From NCBI GenBank assembly GCA_003478355.1, contig QUFC01000044.1:1-34452 (forward strand): 34,452 nucleotides of DNA, written 5' to 3'. This document shows, one piece after another, positions 24,998 to 32,373 of this stretch. The notes beneath the pieces are model-generated. The model was not told the DNA's origin and did not search any database. It saw nothing but the letters and a program-made list of their open reading frames with translations. Within the stretch, counting starts at the first letter, position 1. Every line of letters begins with the position of its first letter. Made by a program: the position numbers and the translations under genes. Source of the stretch: Lachnospiraceae bacterium AM48-27BH (GTDB taxonomy: Bacteria > Bacillota > Clostridia > Lachnospirales > Lachnospiraceae).

Positions 24998-26143
24998 ATG
25001 GCAAGAAAAGGAGAAAATATCTATGCCCGTAAAGACGGGCGATGGGAAGGACGCTATATTATAGAAAGATCGGCTTCAGGGAAATACCATTATGGGTATG
25101 TCTATGCCGGAACTTATCGGGAGACCAGGGAACAGCTTCTTCAGAAAAAACTGGAGCTGCTTCAGGGTAAGAAAGAAGCGGTATCCCATTCTGCGAATGC
25201 GCCTGTTGCGTTAGAACAGCTTGCTGCAGACTGGCTTGTAAAGCAGAAAAGCCAGATCAAAGAATCCAGTTATGTAAAATATCAAAATCTGATGAATCAG
25301 TATCTGGTTCCTCAAATCGGGAAACTGCAGCCCCAGGAATTGACCAGTGAAAGGCTGGAAATATTCTGTAAAACTTTGCTTACTTCTGGCGGAAGGCATC
25401 ACTCTGGGCTTTCTGTCAAAACTGTTTCCGATATCTTATCTGTGACCAGAGCAATTCTTCGATATTCTGTTTCGAAAGGATACCGCATTTCTTGTGATTT
25501 TTCTATTATTTCTTTAAAACAGCCATCCAAAAATCTTCATATTTTAAGTCAACTGGAACAGCAGAAATTGTGTTCTTATCTGCAGAAGGATCTGACATCA
25601 GTTAATCTTGGAATCCTGCTTTCATTGTTTTCTGGTCTGCGGATTGGTGAAATCTGTGCTTTGCAGTGGTCCGATATTTCATTTGATGAAAAACTGATTT
25701 TTGTTCGCCGGACTATGCAGCGATTGCAGAACACTCAGGATTCCGAAAAGAGAACCAGAATCTGTATTTCTACACCTAAAAGTCCCAGTTCCATCCGTCA
25801 GATCCCGATTCCAGACGGTCTATTAGAGCTTTTGTGGAATAATTCTTCTAATAAAAGCGGCTATCTATTAACTGGAAAAACCGATGTTTTTATGGAACCG
25901 CGAACCATGCAGCGTCGTTTTAAGAAGGTTTTGAAAGCCGCCGGAATTGAAGAGACTAATTATCATGTTCTGAGGCATACATTTGCTACCCGGTGTGTGG
26001 AATTAAATTTTGATGTAAAGAGTTTAAGTGAGATCCTTGGACACGCTACGGTAAACATTACCATGAACCGTTATGTCCATCCATCAATGGAATATAAGCG
26101 TCAGAACATGCAGCGTTTATCAGAACTGATTGCCGTCAGATAA
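24998..26143 (+). CDS. Tyrosine recombinase (invertase) of the invertible segment
   Basis: 381 residues from the ATG at 24998, preceded by GAGGAGG; an upstream in-frame ATG at 24983 would place the binding site inside the coding region. An N-terminal arm-binding domain (ENIYARKDGRWEGRY, as in Tn916-type integrases) is followed by a SAM-like core-binding domain (about 70-165) and a full catalytic domain: R215 (SGLRIGEICALQW), K261, H323 and R326 (YHVLRHTFATR), H349 (LGHATVNITM) and nucleophile Y359. It sits alone between inverted repeats, with no excisionase, relaxase or phage gene, which favours a local invertase over an element integrase. Confidence 0.93.
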   Translation: MARKGENIYARKDGRWEGRYIIERSASGKYHYGYVYAGTYRETREQLLQKKLELLQGKKEAVSHSANAPVALEQLAADWLVKQKSQIKESSYVKYQNLMNQYLVPQIGKLQPQELTSERLEIFCKTLLTSGGRHHSGLSVKTVSDILSVTRAILRYSVSKGYRISCDFSIISLKQPSKNLHILSQLEQQKLCSYLQKDLTSVNLGILLSLFSGLRIGEICALQWSDISFDEKLIFVRRTMQRLQNTQDSEKRTRICISTPKSPSSIRQIPIPDGLLELLWNNSSNKSGYLLTGKTDVFMEPRTMQRRFKKVLKAAGIEETNYHVLRHTFATRCVELNFDVKSLSEILGHATVNITMNRYVHPSMEYKRQNMQRLSELIAVR

Positions 26144-26150
26144 AATCGTC

Positions 26151-26195
26151 AAAGCCGCAGATTTCCCCTGTTTTTGGGGGCAATCTGCGGCTTTT
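26151..26195 (+). terminator. Bidirectional terminator of the recombinase gene, touching the right repeat
   Basis: AAAGCCGCAGATT (26151-26163) pairs with AATCTGCGGCTTT (26182-26194), with inner CCCC/GGGG pairing, then T's. It ends inside the first bases of the right inverted repeat. After inversion it would stand between the recombinase gene and loaP, blocking read-through in the OFF state. Confidence 0.85.
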
Positions 26196-26218
26196 GTCTT
26201 AGAGTATAACACTCTACG
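26194..26218 (-). repeat. Right 25-bp inverted repeat
   Basis: Exact reverse complement of 24740-24764, including the GTTAT centre, so recombination between the two sites would invert and not delete the segment. Sequences outside the 25 bp do not match, which marks the repeat ends. Confidence 0.9.
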
Positions 26219-26258
26219 GTTTTATAATATCCAATTCGATCAGTTTTATGAATGTAAA

Positions 26259-26304
26259 ACAGCCCCATAGGATTCTTCTTAAACGAGGAATCCTATGGGG
26301 CTGT
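26259..26304 (-). terminator. Terminator of the infB-pnp operon
   Basis: A perfect 17-bp stem, 26259-26275 with 26288-26304 (core CCCCATAGGATTC), followed on the minus strand by TTTTAC. It lies between pnp and the right inverted repeat, so it should shield the switch from housekeeping transcription. Confidence 0.88.
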
Positions 26305-26342
26305 CCTATTATATTGGAGATCATCCGACTGTTATTTGCGGA

Positions 26343-28475
26343 TTATTCTGCCTTATTCTCTTCTTCTTTTACTTCTGCTGGTTTTGCTTCCAGGTCGCTT
26401 GGCTTCATGCTTAAGTTGATGCGGCCCATCTTGTCGATCTCGATAACCTTAACGGTTACTTCATCACCGATGTTTACCACGTCCTCAACCTTTGCGACTC
26501 TCTTCTCGGACAGCTTGGAGATGTGGATCATGCCGTCTTTGTTTGGAGCCAGCTCTACGAATGCACCGAAGTTCATGATGCGGACTACTTTACCGGTCAG
26601 AACCTGGCCTGCTTCGATGTCGGTAACGATGTTTTTGATGATCTGGATTGCTTTTGCGATCATATCTTTATCGGTACCGCATACGGATACGTTGCCATCA
26701 TCGGTAATATCGATCTTCACACCGGTCTCTTCGATGATCTTGTTGATGACTTTACCCTGTTTTCCGACAACATCACCGATCTTCTGAGGATCAATCGTGA
26801 TCTGCTCGATCTTTGGAGCGTATTTACCAACTTCTTTTCTAGGCTCGGAGATTGCTGGCTTCATGCAGGTGTCCATGATGAACAGTCTTGCTTCGCGGCA
26901 TCTTGCGATCGCGCCTTCTACGATCGGTCTGGTCAGACCGTGGATCTTGATATCCATCTGGATTGCTGTGATACCGTCAGTTGTACCGGTTACCTTAAAG
27001 TCCATATCGCCGAAGAAGTCCTCCAAACCCTGGATATCGGTCAGAAGTACGAAATCGTCATCGGTCTCGCCAGTTACCAGACCGCAGGAGATACCTGCTA
27101 CCATCTTCTTGATCGGTACGCCTGCTGCCATTAAGGACATACAGGAAGCACAGGTGGAAGCCATGGAGGTGGAACCGTTGGACTCGAAAGTCTCGGATAC
27201 GGTACGGATCGCATATGGGAACTCAGCCTCGCTTGGAAGGACAGGGATCAGGGCTCTCTCAGCCAGAGCGCCATGACCGATCTCACGTCTTCCTGGTCCA
27301 CGGGATGGCTTGGTCTCGCCTACGGAGTAGGACGGGAAGTTATAATGATGCATATAGCGTTTGCTTACTTCGTTCTCATCCAGACCATCTAATTTCTGCT
27401 GCTCAGACAACGGAGCTAAGGTACATACGTTGCAGATCTGAGTCTGTCCACGGGTGAACATCGCGGAGCCATGAACTCTGGGGATCAGATCGATCTCTGC
27501 TGACAGAGGACGGATCTGGGTGATCTGACGGCCATCTGGACGTTTGTGATCTTTTAAGATCATCTTACGGACAGTCTTCTTCTGATACTGGTAAACAGCC
27601 TCACCTAAGATCGCCAGCCACTCTTCATTTTCTGCAAATGCCTCTTCCAGTTTCTCCGTGATAACACGGATATTCTCCTCACGGGTCTGCTTGTCATCGG
27701 TAAATACTGCTTCTTCCATCTCTTCCGGAGTAACGATCTTCTTGATCTCCTCGAATAATTCAGCCGGAACTGCACAGCTTGTATACTCATGCTTTGGCTT
27801 GCCAACCTCAGCAACGATCTTGTCGATGAACTCGATGATGGTCTGGTTTACTTCGTGAGCCTTGTAGATCGCCTCGATCATCTTCGCCTCTGGGATCTCA
27901 TTCGCGCCAGCCTCGATCATGATAACTTTCTCTCTGGTAGAAGCGACAGTCAGGTTTAAGTCACCGTTCTTCCACTGCTCCTGAGTTGGGTTGATGATGA
28001 ACTCGCCATCGATCATGCCAACCTGGGTCATCGCACATGGACCGTCAAATGGGATATCGGAAATGCAGGTTGCGATCGCAGCACCTAACATGGCTACTAA
28101 CTCCGGACGGCACTCTGGGTCTACGCTCATGACCATATTGTTTAAGGTAACATCGTTGCGGTAATCCTTCGGGAACAGAGGTCTCATCGGACGATCGATA
28201 ACACGGGAGGTCAGGATCGCGTTCTCAGATGCTTTGCCCTCTCTCTTATTAAAGCCGCCTGGGATCTTTCCTACAGAATATAACTTCTCCTCGTATTCAA
28301 CGCTTAATGGGAAGAAATCGATTCCGTCTCTTGGTTTATCCGATGCAGTTGCAGTAGATAATACAACGGTATCGCCATAATGCATAAATGCAGCGCCATT
28401 AGCCTGCTTTGCCACTCTGTTCACATCAACAGTCAGAGTTCTTCCGGCAAGTTCCATAGAAAAACTTTTGTACAT
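26343..28475 (-). CDS. pnp: Polyribonucleotide nucleotidyltransferase (PNPase)
   Basis: 710 residues, normal family length. Two RNase PH-like domains (first with SRVIDRPMRPLFPKDYRND, second with GRREIGHGALAERAL and the catalytic-site ...DDDFVLLTDIQGLEDFFGDMD), a KH domain (IDPQKIGDVVGKQGKVINKI) and an S1 domain (GKVVRIMNFGAFVEL...HISKL). It degrades RNA 3' to 5' with phosphate. The start has AAGGAG upstream. The ~220-base leader between rpsO and pnp is unusually structured, in line with the autoregulated pnp leaders known in other bacteria. Confidence 0.98.
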   Translation of the reverse strand: MYKSFSMELAGRTLTVDVNRVAKQANGAAFMHYGDTVVLSTATASDKPRDGIDFFPLSVEYEEKLYSVGKIPGGFNKREGKASENAILTSRVIDRPMRPLFPKDYRNDVTLNNMVMSVDPECRPELVAMLGAAIATCISDIPFDGPCAMTQVGMIDGEFIINPTQEQWKNGDLNLTVASTREKVIMIEAGANEIPEAKMIEAIYKAHEVNQTIIEFIDKIVAEVGKPKHEYTSCAVPAELFEEIKKIVTPEEMEEAVFTDDKQTREENIRVITEKLEEAFAENEEWLAILGEAVYQYQKKTVRKMILKDHKRPDGRQITQIRPLSAEIDLIPRVHGSAMFTRGQTQICNVCTLAPLSEQQKLDGLDENEVSKRYMHHYNFPSYSVGETKPSRGPGRREIGHGALAERALIPVLPSEAEFPYAIRTVSETFESNGSTSMASTCASCMSLMAAGVPIKKMVAGISCGLVTGETDDDFVLLTDIQGLEDFFGDMDFKVTGTTDGITAIQMDIKIHGLTRPIVEGAIARCREARLFIMDTCMKPAISEPRKEVGKYAPKIEQITIDPQKIGDVVGKQGKVINKIIEETGVKIDITDDGNVSVCGTDKDMIAKAIQIIKNIVTDIEAGQVLTGKVVRIMNFGAFVELAPNKDGMIHISKLSEKRVAKVEDVVNIGDEVTVKVIEIDKMGRINLSMKPSDLEAKPAEVKEEENKAE

Positions 28476-28536
28476 GGTGTTTTCTCCTTCTTTGTTCTTT
28501 GTCTTTTTCTTTTTGCCCTATGGGACGATAACAACC

Positions 28537-28667
28537 GGCAGAAGCCGCCGAAACTACTGAAAAATACACCCGCCCGGATATGCTTTTCAGCGGTCTCGGT
28601 ACTGATCTTCTGCCCTATTTTACGTAAGAGGAAATTCTATTAGAATTCTCTCTTACACAAAATAGGG
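28537..28667 (-). promoter_or_regulatory. Structured pnp leader: two long stems
   Basis: Stem A: GGCAGAAG (28537-28544) with CTTCTGCC (28607-28614) plus an inner imperfect stem. Stem B: CCCTATTTT (28613-28621) with AAAATAGGG (28659-28667), continuing as GTAAGAG (28624-28630) with CTCTTAC (28650-28656) and an inner AATTCT/AGAATT hairpin. Stem B shares AGGG (28664-28667) with the rpsO terminator, so the two cannot both form fully. A control role is inferred by analogy with pnp leaders processed by RNase III in other bacteria. Confidence 0.5.
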
Positions 28668-28687
28668 TGGAGACTGATCTCCACCCT
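28664..28687 (-). terminator. Terminator-like hairpin after rpsO
   Basis: AGGGTGGAG (28664-28672) and CTCCACCCT (28679-28687) form a perfect 9-bp stem, followed on the minus strand by ATTTTG. It probably lets only part of the transcripts continue into pnp. Confidence 0.75.
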
Positions 28688-28697
28688 AATCTTTTTA

Positions 28698-28964
28698 TTA
28701 CTTTCTGATGCCTAACTTCTCGATCAGTGCACGATAGCCTTCCAGGTCAGTTTTCTTTAAGTAATCCAGCAGACCACGTCTCTGTCCTACCATCTTTAAC
28801 AGACCACGTCTGGAGTGATGATCTTTCTGGTTTGTCTTTAAGTGCTCAGTTAACTCTGTGATTCTTGCAGTCAGAATAGCGATCTGAACCTCTGGTGAAC
28901 CAGTGTCTCCTGCTTTTCTACCATACTCTGCGATAATAGCTGCTTTCTTTTCCTTTGAAATCAT
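28698..28964 (-). CDS. rpsO: 30S ribosomal protein S15
   Basis: 88 residues, full length, with the S15 core [37 protein letters not shown] and final [12 protein letters not shown]. It binds 16S rRNA in the central domain and starts platform assembly. A strong AAGGAGG lies 8 bases before the start. The gene order ribF-rpsO-pnp is the usual one in Clostridia. Confidence 0.98.
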   Translation of the reverse strand: MISKEKKAAIIAEYGRKAGDTGSPEVQIAILTARITELTEHLKTNQKDHHSRRGLLKMVGQRRGLLDYLKKTDLEGYRALIEKLGIRK

Positions 28965-29068
28965 GATGATTCCCTCCTTAATATAATAATATTCTTACCG
29001 TGAACCAGGTATCTGGTTGGAGTTTCCAGAAACTGAGCTCCGGCGTCAACTCATACTTAGATAGTTTA

Positions 29069-30007
29069 TCATATGACATGATGTTTGTCAAGATAGGAAC
29101 GCCCGTATTTTTGATCGAACTCTAATTGCTTTTTCAAGTCGTCAAGCGATGGGAATTTCTGTTCCGGACGTTCAAAATCCAGCAATTGGACTTCGATATT
29201 TTTTCCATAGAAATCGCCTTCTGCATCGAACAGAAAGGTCTCCACCCCAATGGGACTCTCTTTTCCTACTGTCGGTTTTCTTCCTATATTGGTAATTCCA
29301 CCGTAATAACGGTCATCCATCCGCACACGGGAAACATAAACCCCAAAGGGCGGAAGGTACTTTTCCTCCGGCGGGATGATATTCACCGTTGGGAATCCCA
29401 GAACCGGGCCGCCAAGGTGGTTGCCATGAACCACAGTTCCATGGATGGAATAAGGTTCGCCAAGCAGTTCATTGGCTTTCTCGATATTGCCCAGATCCAG
29501 TTCTTCTTTCACATAGGTGCTGCTGATATCCCGATGGTCATCCTGGGCTTTCACGATCACATCCAGTTCGTAACCATAAACCGGCTGAAGTTTCTTTAAT
29601 AATTCTGCATTTCCGCTTCTCTGATAACCAAACCCACAGTCCGTACCAACCACGATTGCCCTGGCATTCATTTTCCCCAGCAGGATCTCTGTCAAAAACA
29701 CCTCCGCAGGAAGATGGATCACTTCTCTGCTGAATGGACATTCCACCAGATAATCGACACCCATCTTTTCCATGTTGTTGCGGCGCTCCTGGTTGGTGGT
29801 GATCACCTTCTGGGGTTTTCCCTGGATCTTGGCTGCCGGCGTCGTATCAAAGGTAAAAACTGCTGTCTTCCAGCCATGCTCTTTTTTTAATTCCAGCATC
29901 CGCCCCAGCAGCTTCTGATGGCCTTTATGACGGCCGTCAAATTTGCCCAGCGTAACGATCGTCGGTTCCTGGATCTGGAAATCCATGGTTCCAATGAAAC
30001 ATTTCAT
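29069..30007 (-). CDS. ribF: Bifunctional riboflavin kinase / FAD synthetase
   Basis: 312 residues. The N-terminal FAD synthetase domain shows TLGKFDGRHKGHQKLL (HxGH-type site) and GTDCGFGYQRSGN. The C-terminal riboflavin kinase domain has the ATP/flavin site LGFPTVNI, then GGITNIGRKPTVG and ETFLFD. It makes FMN and FAD from riboflavin in the cytoplasm. It begins 1 base after the truB stop and is cotranscribed with it. An intact, ordinary copy. Confidence 0.97.
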   Translation of the reverse strand: MKCFIGTMDFQIQEPTIVTLGKFDGRHKGHQKLLGRMLELKKEHGWKTAVFTFDTTPAAKIQGKPQKVITTNQERRNNMEKMGVDYLVECPFSREVIHLPAEVFLTEILLGKMNARAIVVGTDCGFGYQRSGNAELLKKLQPVYGYELDVIVKAQDDHRDISSTYVKEELDLGNIEKANELLGEPYSIHGTVVHGNHLGGPVLGFPTVNIIPPEEKYLPPFGVYVSRVRMDDRYYGGITNIGRKPTVGKESPIGVETFLFDAEGDFYGKNIEVQLLDFERPEQKFPSLDDLKKQLEFDQKYGRSYLDKHHVI

Positions 30008-30008
30008 G

Positions 30009-30920
30009 CTAATTTCCCCCCAGGAACATCTTCCATGGCTTCAGCCATTTCCGATCTTCTTCATAACGGTACACACCCAGAAACCGCTGGTCACTATCGT
30101 ACATCCGAAACAGCTGCTGATCGGTATATCTCTGATCCCATTCCACTTTCACAAGCTCCGGCTTTACAGGATTCCCATTATGTACCAGACTGTCTGCCTC
30201 CGGAAGCGCACTGACCTTTGGCTGATCCAGAAACATCTCCTCAACAGAGACCAGATACTCACCGAGACGTTCTTCATCTCTGATTTTCTCCAGTTCCTTT
30301 AAGGAAATACTGTCTTTCAGTTCAAATCTTCCCACTCTGGTGCGCATCAGAGCCTCCATGCAGCCTCCACACCCCAGTTTTTCACCAATATCATGGCACA
30401 GGGTACGAATATAGGTGCCCTTGGAGCAGGAAACCATCATAGTCACCCGAGGCAGTTCCATGGATTCCACGGTGATATCATGGATCACCACCGGTCTCGC
30501 CTGACGTTCCACGGTTTTACCGGCTCTTGCCAGCTCATACAGCCGTTTTCCATCCACCTTCAGAGCAGAATACATCGGCGGGATCTGATCGTAAGGGCCA
30601 ATAAAGCTTTTGATCACCTCCAGCACCTTCTCTGGATTTTCTTCTACTGGCCGTTTCTCCAGGACCTGCCCGCTGATGTCCTGGGTGTCAGTGTCGATGC
30701 CCAAAAACAATACCGCCCGGTACACCTTACTGTGATCTGTCAGCATATCGCACAGCCTGGTTCCCTGACCCAGACAGACAGGAAGAACTCCCTCTGCATC
30801 CGGGTCCAGGGTACCTGTATGCCCGATCTTTTTCTGTCTTAAGATGCCTCTCATCTTGGCTACCACATCATGGGAGGTATATCCTTTTTCTTTATAAATG
30901 TTTAATACGCCATCAAGCAT
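30009..30920 (-). CDS. truB: tRNA pseudouridine-55 synthase
   Basis: 303 residues. The N-terminal ILNIYKEKGYTSHDVV-like motif and the catalytic motif GHTGTLDPDAEGVLPVCLG (nucleophile Asp in LDPDA) are present, with CSKGTYIRTLCHDIG for RNA binding. It modifies U55 in the T-loop of tRNAs. Its start overlaps the end of nrnA by 8 bases, and it is followed 1 base later by ribF. Confidence 0.97.
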   Translation of the reverse strand: MLDGVLNIYKEKGYTSHDVVAKMRGILRQKKIGHTGTLDPDAEGVLPVCLGQGTRLCDMLTDHSKVYRAVLFLGIDTDTQDISGQVLEKRPVEENPEKVLEVIKSFIGPYDQIPPMYSALKVDGKRLYELARAGKTVERQARPVVIHDITVESMELPRVTMMVSCSKGTYIRTLCHDIGEKLGCGGCMEALMRTRVGRFELKDSISLKELEKIRDEERLGEYLVSVEEMFLDQPKVSALPEADSLVHNGNPVKPELVKVEWDQRYTDQQLFRMYDSDQRFLGVYRYEEDRKWLKPWKMFLGGN

Positions 30921-31878
30921 TGGCCTTCTCCCGCTCTAACTGTTCCGCAATATGGGCAGACAGGTTATTTACCACATCGTGGACACTGCCGGACATGGTG
31001 CAGCCAGCCGCACGGACATGGCCGCCGCCACCAAAATAAGCCGCGATCCTGCTGACATCCACGATGGAGTTGGAACGGAGACTGACTTTAAACTGATGAA
31101 TGCCGGTTTCATATAAGAAAATGGCACATTCAATTCCATCAATCACCCGCAGCTGATCTACGATGCCGTCCAGATCGCTCTTTTCGACGCCATAGAAATC
31201 CATATCTTTCTTCCGGACCACACTGAAAATACATCTGCCATCCAGAAATGTAATACTCTCCAGCAGCGCTCTTCCCAGGATCTGGGACTGCATGTATGTC
31301 TTCTTATAAAAGCTGCCGTCGATGATGGTTCCAAAGTCAATGCCTTTTTCCATCATTCTTCCGGCGATCTCCATGGTCTTTCTGGAGGTGTTGCTGTATT
31401 TGAACACACCCGTATCATGGATGATTCCGGTATAAATGCATTCTGCCACACGTTTACTGATTCTGCTTTCATCCAGCTGTCCGTAAACCACTTCACAGGC
31501 AGAGCTTGCATGGCCATCGATCACATTTTCCTGGGCGTAGCCGCGGTTTGTGATATGATGATCGATGCAGATCGTTTTCGCAGAGCGATCAAAGCAAGAC
31601 TTAAAATCACCTAAGCGCTCCTCATCGCTGCTGTCTAAACAAATGCACAGATCATAAGTTTCTTCTCCTGCTTCTGTCTCAATAGCATCAAAGCCGGACA
31701 AATAGCTGAATTTTGAAGGAAGACGTTCCAGACGCACGGTAACTGTCTTGGAACTGTCCCATTCTTTAATATAGTTATAGACGGCCAGGCAGGAGCCAAC
31801 ACAGTCTCCATCCGGATTTACGTGTCCTAAGATCACGATTTTTCCGGCCTGGTCTATCATCGTTTCCAGTTTTGTCAT
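30913..31878 (-). CDS. nrnA: DHH/DHHA1 phosphoesterase (NrnA: oligoribonuclease / pAp phosphatase)
   Basis: 321 residues. Motifs of the family are in order: VNPDGDCVGS, CLDSSDEERLG, IDHHITN (the DHH site), IIHDTGVF and the C-terminal DHHA1 glycine loop FGGGGHVRAAGC. NrnA degrades short oligoribonucleotides and hydrolyses 3'-phosphoadenosine 5'-phosphate, using Mn. It lies between rbfA and truB as in most Clostridia, a linkage of RNA turnover and translation genes. Confidence 0.95.
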   Translation of the reverse strand: MTKLETMIDQAGKIVILGHVNPDGDCVGSCLAVYNYIKEWDSSKTVTVRLERLPSKFSYLSGFDAIETEAGEETYDLCICLDSSDEERLGDFKSCFDRSAKTICIDHHITNRGYAQENVIDGHASSACEVVYGQLDESRISKRVAECIYTGIIHDTGVFKYSNTSRKTMEIAGRMMEKGIDFGTIIDGSFYKKTYMQSQILGRALLESITFLDGRCIFSVVRKKDMDFYGVEKSDLDGIVDQLRVIDGIECAIFLYETGIHQFKVSLRSNSIVDVSRIAAYFGGGGHVRAAGCTMSGSVHDVVNNLSAHIAEQLEREKANA

Positions 31879-31964
31879 AAGCCGCCCCCTTTTGTTGTGA
31901 TTTGCAATGGTCCTATATTCTCATATAGCCAGCCCGCATTTTGGCAGGCTGGCCAGATCATCAC

Positions 31965-32342
31965 TTATTCTTCTTCATCGTCTTTTAAATCTTTCGTCAC
32001 ATCATCGATCAGTCTGGACATATTCACACCATACTCGATGGACTGGTCCAGGATAAACTTGATCTCTGGTGTATTCCGTAAATTCACTCTTCTTGCCAGT
32101 TCTTTACGGATGTAGCCTACTGCGCTGCGCAAGCCCTCTACTACTGCCTTAGCAGCTTCATCGCTGCCCAGGACACTGATATATGCCTTGCAGTACTTTA
32201 AGTCCGGGGTTACCTCAACGGAAACCACGCTCACCATAGCTGCAGCCAGTCGTGGATCTTTTACTTCGGTACGGATGATCTCGCTTAACTCTCTCTGGAC
32301 CTCCGCATTGATTCTTGTATTCTTAATACTATTTTTACGCAT
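31965..32342 (-). CDS. rbfA: Ribosome-binding factor A
   Basis: 125 residues with the KH-like fold features INAEVQRELSEIIRTEVKDPRL, VTPDLKYCKAYISVLG and LRNTPEIKFILDQSIEYG; the C-terminal tail is acidic (KDLKDDEEE). It assists 16S rRNA 5'-end maturation in the 30S subunit. It follows infB by about 30 bases and has AAAGGAATTC upstream of its start. Confidence 0.97.
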   Translation of the reverse strand: MRKNSIKNTRINAEVQRELSEIIRTEVKDPRLAAAMVSVVSVEVTPDLKYCKAYISVLGSDEAAKAVVEGLRSAVGYIRKELARRVNLRNTPEIKFILDQSIEYGVNMSRLIDDVTKDLKDDEEE

Positions 32343-32373
32343 GGAATTCCTTTCTGGTGGAGGCTCCTAAATC

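Larger units (their letters stand above)
24740..26218. mobile_element. Invertible DNA segment with its own tyrosine recombinase and outward promoter
   Basis: A 1,479-bp unit bounded by perfect 25-bp inverted repeats. It contains, left to right, a leftward sigma-A promoter, a 12-bp dyad, the recombinase gene and that gene's terminator. Inverted repeats enclosing a site-specific recombinase gene and an outward promoter are the classic make-up of a phase-variation switch. In the drawn orientation the promoter reads into loaP and the polysaccharide operon (ON). After inversion it would point at the pnp terminator, and the recombinase terminator would face loaP (OFF). Inversion itself is inferred; no reads were seen. 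Confidence 0.8.

Noticed and set aside
24998..26143. Integrase of a separate genomic island
   Set aside because: No cargo, excisionase or direct-repeat attachment sites; perfect inverted repeats and an outward promoter fit an inversion switch better, though origin from an old element is possible.
26523..27276. Long open frames opposite pnp
   Set aside because: They are antisense shadows of a well-supported gene; no ribosome binding sites or protein-like composition.
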